From: Balneolaceae bacterium
GTDB lineage: Bacteria > Bacteroidota > Rhodothermia > Balneolales > Cyclonatronaceae
DNA length: 43,596 bases
NCBI GenBank assembly: GCA_007694035.1
Contig: RECM01000278.1
Span: 1 to 43,596 of the forward strand
Direction: 5' to 3'
The notes beneath the pieces are model-generated. The model was not told the DNA's origin and made no database searches. It saw only the letters and a program-made list of their open reading frames with translations. The translations under genes were made by a program, and so were the position numbers. Below, in pieces: positions 1 to 8,288 of the stretch; position 1 is the first letter of the stretch; every line of letters starts with the position of its first letter.

Positions 1-78
1 GGAGCAGCGAAAAGGCAGAAGCAGAAGGCAGAAGTGGGAGGAGAGCAAAAGGCAAAAAGCAGAAGGCAGAAGTGGGGG
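1..78. repeat. GGCAGAA-type heptameric repeat tract
   Basis: ggcagaagcagaaggcagaagtggg...aaaagcagaaggcagaagtgggg. Confidence 0.8.
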
Positions 79-79
79 G

Positions 80-424
80 TCAGACCATTTTTGAGAGGAT
101 TGCGAAAATTTCATTGATCATTTTGCCGGTATTTTCAGTTTGCTCCGAAGTAAGATAGCCGAGATTCAAAGCCAGAATAATCTGAGTATCCAGTTCTACC
201 AGCGAAGATCTGGCAATTTGATAGAACCATTTCCTGTCTTTTTCAGATTTTCTGGAAGCACCTTCGGCTATGTTCGAAGGAACTGAAACCGAAGATTTCC
301 GGATTTGACCTGTTAATCCAAACTTTTCATCTTCAGGCATACTGCCCGTCAACCTGTATATCTCAGTTACGAGCTCAATACTTTTCCTGTAAACTATTAA
401 CTTTTTATGGCTTAATATCAACAT
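80..424 (-). CDS. four helix bundle protein (S23/23S rRNA intervening-sequence-like)
   Basis: Protein HKKLIVYRKSIELVTEIYRLTG...GLTGQIRKSSVSVPSNIAEGASRKS...LVELDTQIILALNLGYL is typical of the family. The ORF track extends to 502 but the likely start is the internal Met (MLILSHKKL). Confidence 0.85.
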   Translation of the reverse strand: MLILSHKKLIVYRKSIELVTEIYRLTGSMPEDEKFGLTGQIRKSSVSVPSNIAEGASRKSEKDRKWFYQIARSSLVELDTQIILALNLGYLTSEQTENTGKMINEIFAILSKMV

Positions 425-529
425 CCCCGTGTGATCTATATTTTGTAATTGGCAACAACCAATACTTCCGGTACTCCTATATAAGAACCAATTCCCCTCC
501 AACCCTTACAAAAAAATCTCCCTCCCCTA

Positions 530-582
530 ACTTCTGCCTTCTGCTTTCTGCCTTTTGCTGCCTTTTTACTGCCTTCTGCTGT
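530..582. repeat. TTCTGCC-type heptameric repeat tract, inverted relative to 1-78
   Basis: cttctgccttctgctttctgccttttgctgcctttttactgccttctgctg. Confidence 0.8.
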
Positions 583-987
583 CTATTTATCCTTTTTCAA
601 CTTCAACGAAGCCGAATTAATGCAATAACGCATACCCGTTGGTTTAGGGCCATCGGGGAAGACGTGGCCGAGATGGCCGTTGCATTCTGCGCACAACACC
701 TCGGTACGGACCATAAAGTGGCTTATGTCTTTTTTCTCTTCCACATGTCCGTCGGCCACTGGTGCATAAAAACTCGGCCAGCCCGACCCCGAATCGTATT
801 TCGTATCGGAACTGAAAAGAGGATTCCCGCAGCCCGCGCATACATACGTTCCTTCCTCTTCAATATCGTTGTACTCGCCCGTGAACGCCCTCTCAGTGCC
901 TTTCTGCCTGAGAATGCGGTACTGCTCGGCACTCAGTATTTCCTTCCATTCAGCGTCGGTACGGTCTGTTTTATCCTTTTTCATCAT
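583..987 (-). CDS. msrB: peptide-methionine (R)-S-oxide reductase MsrB, cytoplasmic
   Basis: CAGCGNPLF...[10 protein letters not shown]...[35 protein letters not shown]. Confidence 0.95.
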   Translation of the reverse strand: MMKKDKTDRTDAEWKEILSAEQYRILRQKGTERAFTGEYNDIEEEGTYVCAGCGNPLFSSDTKYDSGSGWPSFYAPVADGHVEEKKDISHFMVRTEVLCAECNGHLGHVFPDGPKPTGMRYCINSASLKLKKDK

Positions 988-1023
988 GTTATGTAATAAA
1001 GTTTTAGGGAGTGTAATTGCCTC

Positions 1024-1118
1024 AGGTCACAAGTCTCATATCTCATGTCTCATGTCTTGTGTCTTGATTCTTGTGTCTTGATTCTTGTGTCTTGATTCTT
1101 GCATCTCATGTCTCATTC
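1024..1118. repeat. TCTYRTG-type 7/14 bp tandem repeat
   Basis: tctcatatctcatgtctcatgtcttgtgtcttgattcttgtgtcttgattcttgtgtcttgatt. Confidence 0.85.
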
Positions 1119-1424
1119 TGCAATCAACCTATATCCCTGCCATAAAAAATACAAGTGCAAATGCACAGTTATAACAACACCGCTACCACCAAAAACCGTT
1201 CAACCCCCAAATATCTCACTCCATACCCCCAACCGCCCCCATCAATAGCCCTTCCCCCGACATACCGATCGCAAACCCGGTTTACCGGAATGAAGTCGAA
1301 GCATGCGCCCCGGTGCCCCGATGGCCCGGTGAAACCGGGCCTGCCGCGTTCACCACAGCAAAATCAACCCAATCACCAAAGCGACAAACAAAATGAACCA
1401 GCAGATAGCCCCCGAAAAAGCCAC

Positions 1425-1497
1425 TTCTGCCTTCTGCTTTCTGCCTTCTGCATGCCTTCTGCCTGTCTTCTGCCTGTCTTCTGCCTGCCTTCTGCCC
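1425..1497. repeat. TTCTGCC-type repeat tract
   Basis: cttctgccttctgctttctgccttctgcatgccttctgcctgtcttctgcctgtcttctgcctgcc. Confidence 0.85.
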
Positions 1498-1627
1498 CCA
1501 CGCCCTTTCTACAAAGCTTTTAAGAAACAACTCACGTATATTAACAACATACTATGTTCATCCGGATTCAGCGAATCGGGGGCCCTTAAACATCAGGCTT
1601 GCCTGCATAACTATATAAACAGTACCT

Positions 1628-3436
1628 ATGTCTCACGATCTGCACAAACGGGACACAATTGATCAGGTTCCGCCCGAACCCTGCAGCCCTGAAGAAGTTG
1701 CACTGAAGAGCTTTTTCCTGGGCCCGCAGTCGGAAAATGCGCCCTGGCTCAGGGAACTGGTGATGCAGATCCTCGACAACTGGTTTGCCTGGCGCCGGCT
1801 TCTGTACCCCGCCGACGGCAGGGCCATATCCGTGGCCGACCAGGAATCGACCCGTTTTCTGGCCAAAAGGGAGGATTTCAGGACCCGCATCTATGAGCTG
1901 ATGCAGCGTTTTCAGAATGAGATGCCGAGCTTTTCCCCCCGGTACATCGGCCATATGCTCACCGAAGCCTCCATGCCGGCTCTTCTGGGCCACATCATCA
2001 CCGTACTGCACAACCCCAACAACATTTCGGGTGAGGCATCGCGCGTGGGCATCGAAATTGAGGAGGAAGCCATTCATGAACTGATGAAGATGGTGCGCTA
2101 CCAGCCGGAAGAGGGGAACGGGCACTTTACCTCGGGCGGAACGCTGGCTAACCTCGAAAGCTGCCTGAGGGCACGCGGCAGAATGGCCAAATGGCTGGCT
2201 GCCGGAGCCGCCGCACGGGCCGCCGGACGGAATATCGGCCTCATGGAAGCCGCGCACATGGGCTGGGAGTATTACGACAGGCTGCGCGTTGATGACCGGA
2301 TGGACGACGACCTGCTGGTCCGGTTCAATTTCCTGAAGTCGGGCGCGCTGCGCACCGTGCGTGAATATGAAAAACTGTTCGGATTTCCGTACGAAGGCCC
2401 GGTCGCCCTGGTTCCGAATAACAAGCACTACTCCTGGAATAAAAGCATCGATATTATGGGGATGGGGGAGGAGGCGTTCCGCGGCATACCGACCGACCGT
2501 AACGGCCGCATGTCTGTGGACGGGCTGAAGAAAGAACTCGACCGTGCACTCGGCGAAAAACGTCCCGTTATGATGGTTGTTTCCATTGCCGGGACCACAG
2601 AACTGGGCGATTTCGATCCCATCCACGAAGTTCAGCACCTGCTCGATACCTGGCGTGAACAGCACGGCCTGCACATCTGGCACCACATCGATGCGGCCTA
2701 TGGCGGGTTTTTCTGTACCCTCGATATCGACAAAATAGACCTGATTTCGCAATCAATGACCGAAGCGCTCAAAAGCATGCACAAGGCCAATTCCATCACT
2801 ATCGATCCCCACAAGCTGGGGTATGTGCCCTATTCGTCGGGTGCGATCCTGTGCAAAAGCAAAAGAGAATATTTCTACAAAAAGACCCACGCTCCATACA
2901 TCAACTTCAGGGATGCCGAAGACCGCGGTCCGCAGACAGTTGAGGGATCCAGAAGTGCTGCAGGTGCTGTATCGACCTGGCTCACGGCCCGCTCAATCGG
3001 TTTGAACAGGGCTGGCTATGGCATCATACTCGAGAGGACCATCAGGTCGAGAATGAAGCTTGAGAGCCTGTTTGCCGAAGCCTCAGTGCGCCTTCGTGTG
3101 AACCCGCATGCCGAAACCAATGTGCTCTGTTTCTGTGTGGCCGATGAGGGAGACCCGCTCAGCATTGTAAACAGAAGGACCCAGGCCATCTATGAGGCCT
3201 TTTCGCCCGATGAAAACCACGACTTTTTTGTGTCGAAAACCAGCCTGGGCCGGAACGACTATAAGGCATTTCTGGATGACTTCACATCGGGATGGGATGC
3301 GGTACAGGATGCCGGTGAACTCAGCCTCATCCGCCTGGTACTGATGAACCCGTTTTTCGACAACCGCGAAACCGATGTCTACTACCCCGAAGAATTTGTG
3401 AGCAAACTGTTGCAGTTCCTCGATACCCTTGAATAA
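1628..3436 (+). CDS. group II pyridoxal-phosphate-dependent decarboxylase family protein
   Basis: 602 aa. FTSGGTLANLES, HIDAAYGG and the PLP-lysine context SITIDPHKLGYVPYSSGAIL. Confidence 0.9.
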   Translation: MSHDLHKRDTIDQVPPEPCSPEEVALKSFFLGPQSENAPWLRELVMQILDNWFAWRRLLYPADGRAISVADQESTRFLAKREDFRTRIYELMQRFQNEMPSFSPRYIGHMLTEASMPALLGHIITVLHNPNNISGEASRVGIEIEEEAIHELMKMVRYQPEEGNGHFTSGGTLANLESCLRARGRMAKWLAAGAAARAAGRNIGLMEAAHMGWEYYDRLRVDDRMDDDLLVRFNFLKSGALRTVREYEKLFGFPYEGPVALVPNNKHYSWNKSIDIMGMGEEAFRGIPTDRNGRMSVDGLKKELDRALGEKRPVMMVVSIAGTTELGDFDPIHEVQHLLDTWREQHGLHIWHHIDAAYGGFFCTLDIDKIDLISQSMTEALKSMHKANSITIDPHKLGYVPYSSGAILCKSKREYFYKKTHAPYINFRDAEDRGPQTVEGSRSAAGAVSTWLTARSIGLNRAGYGIILERTIRSRMKLESLFAEASVRLRVNPHAETNVLCFCVADEGDPLSIVNRRTQAIYEAFSPDENHDFFVSKTSLGRNDYKAFLDDFTSGWDAVQDAGELSLIRLVLMNPFFDNRETDVYYPEEFVSKLLQFLDTLE

Positions 3437-3499
3437 AAGCAGCCCGGAGGGCTGCAGATTTTGGGAGGCGAAAACGGTTGGTGCCGGTAGCATGCTTTT

Positions 3500-3550
3500 G
3501 AACAGTAGAACAGTAGAATAGGGAATAGGGAATAGGGAATGGGGAAGTGG
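3500..3550. repeat. AATAGGG heptamer tandem repeat
   Basis: gaacagtagaacagtagaatagggaatagggaatagggaatgggg. Confidence 0.8.
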
Positions 3551-3662
3551 GGGGATACGCAATCCGGAAGGTGACAACTGCGGTGCTGTTTGTATGCTTC
3601 GAGTTAGGGATCTACGGAGCAATAGAGCAATTGAGTTCGGAAGTGGGGGCTCAGTAGCACCC

Positions 3663-3723
3663 CACTTCTGCCTTTTGCTTTCTGCCTTTTCGACGCCTTT
3701 TCGCCGCCTTTTCACTGCCTTCC
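3663..3723. repeat. TTCTGCC-type repeat tract 3' of the second msrB
   Basis: cttctgccttttgctttctgccttttcgacgccttttcgccgccttttcactgcc. Confidence 0.75.
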
Positions 3724-3725
3724 GC

Positions 3726-4247
3726 CTACTCCGCTACGGCCTGAAATTCAAGTGCAGCTGAATTGATGCAGTAACGGAGTCCTGTCGGTTTTGGGCCGTC
3801 GTCGAAAACATGGCCGAGGTGGCCGTCGCAGCGCGGGCACAGCACCTCGGTGCGAAGGGTATTGTAACTGTCGTCGTCTACCAGTTTTACGTTTTCGACG
3901 ATAAGGGGGGCAAAGAAACTGGGCCAGCCCGACCGCGAGTCGTACTTCTGATCGGTATGAAAGATGTGCAGCCCGCACCCGGCGCATTTGTACACGCCCC
4001 GGTCTTCATTATAGTTCAGGGGACCGGTAAATGCCGGTTCCGTCTTCTTCTCCCTGAGAACCAGATAGGCCAGTTCAGGCAGTTCCCGCCGCCAGTCGCT
4101 GTCGCTTTTCACGATACGGTCGCCCTGGTATTCGGCTGCCGGCATTTTGTGCGCCGGTATCCTCATATCGTTCGGGTTGCGGAGCTGTGCATCGCAGGAT
4201 GTAGCCGTAAAAGCCAATATGGCGGTGATAATGAGTAAGGTTTTCAT
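3726..4247 (-). CDS. msrB: exported peptide-methionine (R)-S-oxide reductase MsrB
   Basis: N-terminal signal/lipobox-like MKTLLIITAILAFTATSCDAQ, then a full MsrB domain (CAGCGLHIF...GSGWPSFF-like...RYCINSAALEF). Confidence 0.93.
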   Translation of the reverse strand: MKTLLIITAILAFTATSCDAQLRNPNDMRIPAHKMPAAEYQGDRIVKSDSDWRRELPELAYLVLREKKTEPAFTGPLNYNEDRGVYKCAGCGLHIFHTDQKYDSRSGWPSFFAPLIVENVKLVDDDSYNTLRTEVLCPRCDGHLGHVFDDGPKPTGLRYCINSAALEFQAVAE

Positions 4248-4337
4248 CTCGGGGGGGATTAAAAATTGGTGTTTAAAAATTGACCGGAGGGAATTGGCAG
4301 GGGAGGTTTTATGCCTGATAAATTAGGGAAGTAATCG

Positions 4338-4500
4338 GGAATTGATGAGGAGATTGAATGAGGATCGATTGGGGGATTGATGAGGAGATTGATTGGGTAT
4401 AGAATGGTAGATTGATGATGAGATTAAATGAGGATCGGTTGGGGGATTGATAAGAGGAAATTGATTGGGTATAGAATGGTAGATTGCTGATGAGATTGGA
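4338..4500. repeat. ~72 bp tandem duplication built of shorter gattgatgagga-like units
   Basis: gattgatgaggagattgattgggtatagaatggtagattgatgatgagattaaatgaggatcggttgggggattgataagaggaaattgattgggtatagaatggta. Confidence 0.8.
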
Positions 4501-4813
4501 TTGGGTGGATTAATTGGGAGAAAGTTGATGTCATATCTGTCCAACAACAAAAAGCGTCCGGAAATTTCCATCAGCATAAAATTTTGCCTGATGCCGGCGG
4601 TTATGTCGGGGAAATCATTTATAACCTGTGTGTTATATTTGCATGCTTTCTCTATTTTGTGGTGCAGTCGGATATTCTGATGCATCGCGTTCAGTTTTCA
4701 GGATTCAGGATATCCGCATTGGTACCGGAAATCCGGATATAAATATTCATTAACCGGTTGGCCGGTGCAGATCCCCGATCCGTAACCGGTAACCATAAAT
4801 CAGGAGAAATGAT

Positions 4814-5293
4814 ATGAAGAAATTACTACCATTGTTGATAGTTGTACTTACGCTGTTTGCCGGTGTGCGCAGCGCCGATGCCCAGATATTCATCAGTGCC
4901 GGTGGTGCGGCCGCGACCGAGTTCGAGGGGCTGGGCCTGCAATTCGGGGCCGGTGTTCAGTTGCCCGTGCTTCCTTTCCGGCTCAGCGGCGACTACATCA
5001 TGTTTTTTGAAAAAGATGATGCCGGGGTTACCGAAAAATGGAATGAGTACAACATTAACCTGGGATATCAGTATGTGAGCCAGTTTGATTTCTCTTCATA
5101 TGTGTTCGCCGGCCTGAACTCGGCAACAGAAGAGTTTGGCTCCCTTAAAACCACAGCATATGGTGTTAATGTGGGAGTCGGGGCTGATTACAGCTTCGGG
5201 CTGCTCGGCTGGTATGGGGAGCTGAAATATACGGTGAGTGAGCTCGACCAGTTCGTCTTTACCACGGGCCTCCGTATTAAATTCGGTATTTAA
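4814..5293 (+). CDS. outer-membrane beta-barrel protein
   Basis: Signal peptide MKKLLPLLIVVLTLFAGVRSADAQ, alternating amphipathic strands, GLRIKFGI C-terminus. Confidence 0.7.
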   Translation: MKKLLPLLIVVLTLFAGVRSADAQIFISAGGAAATEFEGLGLQFGAGVQLPVLPFRLSGDYIMFFEKDDAGVTEKWNEYNINLGYQYVSQFDFSSYVFAGLNSATEEFGSLKTTAYGVNVGVGADYSFGLLGWYGELKYTVSELDQFVFTTGLRIKFGI

Positions 5294-5307
5294 GGAGCAA
5301 TGGTTTC

Positions 5308-5392
5308 AGCCACTCAGTGGCTGAACAATACGGTCACTGGCTGTACGATCCGGTCAGTGGTTGTACAATACGGTCAGTGGTTGTACAATCCG
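5308..5392. repeat. 20 bp tandem repeat
   Basis: tccggtcagtggttgtacaa/tacggtcagtggttgtacaa, about 4 units. Confidence 0.85.
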
Positions 5393-5474
5393 GAAGGTAT
5401 AAAGCTTGCAGCGGGCAGGGCTGATGGCCATTTTTGGGTGGCCATACCTCGCCATGCTGCCGGCAGAGCGTACC

Positions 5475-6473
5475 CTAACTCGATTCCCTGGATGAAAGAC
5501 TTACCGGAATAAGCGAAAGTATTCCCAGCTGGCGGTCAGGATTCAGGATTTTGTCCTTCATCGCATTAAGGGTTACCGAGCCCAGTTTTTCAAAATCGGT
5601 TTTAATGGATGAAATTCGCGGATGGCTGTGTACGCACATTGGCAGGTCGTCGTAACCGATTACAGCCAGATCCTCAGGCACCTTTATACCCTGATACCGG
5701 GCCGCATCCATGAAACCGTGGCACATAAGATCGTTGCTTGCAAATACTGCGCCGGGTTTTTGCTCAAGCTTTTTAAAATCTTCGAATGCCTTTACGCCGG
5801 AATCGTAATTGAAATTTCCTTCATATTCCCAGGTAAGGTTCGTATCGCTTACACGCGTTATTAAGTCTTTAAACCCGTTGTACCGGAACCGGGATTCAGC
5901 CTTTGTAAACGGCCCTTTGATAATACCAAAGCTTTTATACCCACGGTTGATCAGGTACTGTGCCGCAGTGTGTCCGCCGCTGTACCCGTCGAATGTGATG
6001 GTGGTAAAAACAGGATTTTCAATAAGGGCATTTGATATTACCGGTAGCTCTTTGGGAAGGATCCTCTCAAGCTCTTCGTAATCGGTGCGGGTGTATTCGG
6101 GTATGAATAGGATCAGGCCGTCGATATACAGCTCGTTAACATATTCCAGAATCTCTTTTTGGGATTTTGCAGGATCAAACAGGCTGATAAGTGAGAGGCG
6201 GACACGGGTGGATTTTGCGGCTTTGGTAAATCCATAGAAAAAAGAAGCATAAAATTCACCCTGATGAAAATCTGTGAACAGGCCGACATTAAGTGTATTT
6301 CTGTTCCGTTGAGTGGACCTCATTCTTGTAACAGGATACTTCAGTTTCTGAGCAGCACTGATAATTTTCTTGTTTGCTTTCTCACTTATTTTCCCCGAAC
6401 CGCTCAGTACCCTCGAAACTGTAGAAACGGAATAGCCGGTTGAATTGGCTATATCCTGCATTGTGATTTTCAT
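5475..6473 (-). CDS. LacI family transcriptional regulator (paralog 1)
   Basis: N-terminal HTH MQDIANSTGYSVSTVSRVLSGSGKIS; periplasmic-binding-like C-terminal domain. Confidence 0.93.
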   Translation of the reverse strand: MKITMQDIANSTGYSVSTVSRVLSGSGKISEKANKKIISAAQKLKYPVTRMRSTQRNRNTLNVGLFTDFHQGEFYASFFYGFTKAAKSTRVRLSLISLFDPAKSQKEILEYVNELYIDGLILFIPEYTRTDYEELERILPKELPVISNALIENPVFTTITFDGYSGGHTAAQYLINRGYKSFGIIKGPFTKAESRFRYNGFKDLITRVSDTNLTWEYEGNFNYDSGVKAFEDFKKLEQKPGAVFASNDLMCHGFMDAARYQGIKVPEDLAVIGYDDLPMCVHSHPRISSIKTDFEKLGSVTLNAMKDKILNPDRQLGILSLIPVSLSSRESS

Positions 6474-6554
6474 TATATTATGATCAGATGTAATGTTTTT
6501 TATAATTTCAGATAAAGATATTCATCTGAATCAGGTAATAATACGACGCAATTT

Positions 6555-6571
6555 ATGCAATAAATTTGCAT
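6555..6571. promoter_or_regulatory. candidate LacI-type operator upstream of LacI paralog 1
   Basis: ATGCAATAAATTTGCAT, near-perfect inverted repeat. Confidence 0.5.
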
Positions 6572-6735
6572 AAAATATAGCAAATATCCAACAACCTGCT
6601 GAATCTAATTGCAATTGTTGCGTAACCATGCAGGTTAACAGGTTAATTAATATGAACCGGCTCACCTTGCCGTGAGAGGTTGGTTAATTTGCACCGGCTC
6701 CCCTTGCAGGGATCTGATTCAGTTGTTTTCCTGTC

Positions 6736-8091
6736 TCAGGCAGGTTGGGCTGCTGCCCCCATTACATACGGTTTGGAGCCGATTTTGCCATAAAATACGA
6801 TATAGAGGTAGCAGAAAATCGGAATGATGAATGCCAGCTGTAAACCGGTAACATCAGCCAGTGCCCCGTAGAGCGGGGGTATGATGGCCCCGCCCACAAT
6901 AGCTGTACACAAAATACCGGATCCCTGTGCGGTATACTGGCCCATTCCGTGTATGGCAAGGGTAAAGATGGTCGGAAACATGATGGAATTGAACAGGCCG
7001 ATGCTCAGTATTGACCAGAAGGCGACACCGCCGCTGGTGATAATGGCTACTGTAAGCAGTACTACGTTGATCATGCCGTAGGTTGCCAGCAGGTTGCCCG
7101 GTTTGATAAAACGGAGCAGCCAGGAGCCGAGAAAACGCCCGAACATGGCACCGCCCCAGTAGAAGAATACGAAGGTGCCCACGAGCCGGGCCGGGGTCAT
7201 TTCAATGATGTCGCCGCCGGTTATCGTGGTCGCGATACTGCTCATTATGCCGCTTCCAAGGATAAAGGAACGGGCATCCATGTTCAGAAAATAGTTGACC
7301 AGGTAACTTCCTATGGTCACTTCAGCGCCCACATATACAAAAATGGCGAGGGCACCCAGCATCAGGTGCCGGTATTTGACGGCGTCCCTGTAATTGCCCG
7401 ATTTGTCGTGATCGGTCTCGAGGATGGAGGGCAACTTAAAGAGCGCGAAAACGATGGCCAGAAGAACCAGTACCGCGGCCAGGATCAGAAAGGGCCCCTG
7501 AACGGCGGCGGCTTCCCCGGCCATATAGATGTCACGCTCGGGTCCCGACATCCCGGCTATCTGCGCGGAGCTCATTACGGCCGCATCCAGGATGAAGGCG
7601 GCGCTTACAAGGGGTGCGAGCGTTGTTCCCAGCGAGTTAAACGCCTGCGAAAGGTTCAACCGGCTGGAGGCGTATTTGGCCGGGCCAAGTGCCGCAACAT
7701 AGGGGTTGGCAGCCACCTGCAGTATGGTTATGCCGCCCGCAAGGATGAACAGCGCAAGCAGGAAAAGCGTAAACACCCGCAGGCCCGCAGCCGGGTAAAA
7801 CAGTACACAGGCAAATCCCATCGTCATTAGCCCGATTACCACACCCCATTTGTAGCCAACTTTCGAAATGAGATAACCGCCGGGGATGGAAACCACGGCA
7901 TACGCGGTGAAAAAGGCAAACTGTACCATGCCGGCCTGAAAATAGGTAAGCTCAAATACATCCCTCAACCTGGGAATGAGGGCATCAACCAGTACGGTGA
8001 TGAATCCCCACATAAAAAACAGGGATGTAACAATGATCAGGGCAGTAGTATAGTTCGAACTCCTGTTGTTTTCTCCGGCTGATACGTCCAT
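6736..8091 (-). CDS. sugar MFS transporter (FucP/glucose-galactose type)
   Basis: 12-TM protein: TSLFFMWGFITVLVDALIPRLRDVFELTYFQAGMVQFAFFTAYAVVSIPGGYL. Confidence 0.92.
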   Translation of the reverse strand: MDVSAGENNRSSNYTTALIIVTSLFFMWGFITVLVDALIPRLRDVFELTYFQAGMVQFAFFTAYAVVSIPGGYLISKVGYKWGVVIGLMTMGFACVLFYPAAGLRVFTLFLLALFILAGGITILQVAANPYVAALGPAKYASSRLNLSQAFNSLGTTLAPLVSAAFILDAAVMSSAQIAGMSGPERDIYMAGEAAAVQGPFLILAAVLVLLAIVFALFKLPSILETDHDKSGNYRDAVKYRHLMLGALAIFVYVGAEVTIGSYLVNYFLNMDARSFILGSGIMSSIATTITGGDIIEMTPARLVGTFVFFYWGGAMFGRFLGSWLLRFIKPGNLLATYGMINVVLLTVAIITSGGVAFWSILSIGLFNSIMFPTIFTLAIHGMGQYTAQGSGILCTAIVGGAIIPPLYGALADVTGLQLAFIIPIFCYLYIVFYGKIGSKPYVMGAAAQPA

Positions 8092-8146
8092 GGCTATTAT
8101 TGATCAGTTTTTTTAAAATGCGTTAATACGGGTTTTTGGTGCCTGG

Positions 8147-8163
8147 TTTTGCATGCAAAATAT
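8147..8163. promoter_or_regulatory. candidate operator variant upstream of the MFS transporter
   Basis: TTTTGCATGCAAAATAT; TTTTGCATGCAAAA is a perfect palindrome. Confidence 0.4.
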
Positions 8164-8288
8164 GTTCAGTTCCGGATCGGTCCGGGTTTCGTGAATATGC
8201 AAAAAAAAACAGGATGGAATGCAATTAACTTTCCGGTACTTGCGAAAAAGGCAGTGTATGGTTTATTAATTTCAGGAGTGCAGCAGGT

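Noticed and set aside
1155-1662. Pro/Leu/Cys-rich plus-strand ORFs
   Set aside because: Composition driven by the TTCTGCC repeat tract; unlikely to be coding.
1586-2752. 388 aa minus-strand ORF
   Set aside because: Antisense to the PLP decarboxylase; low-complexity shadow ORF without a family signature.
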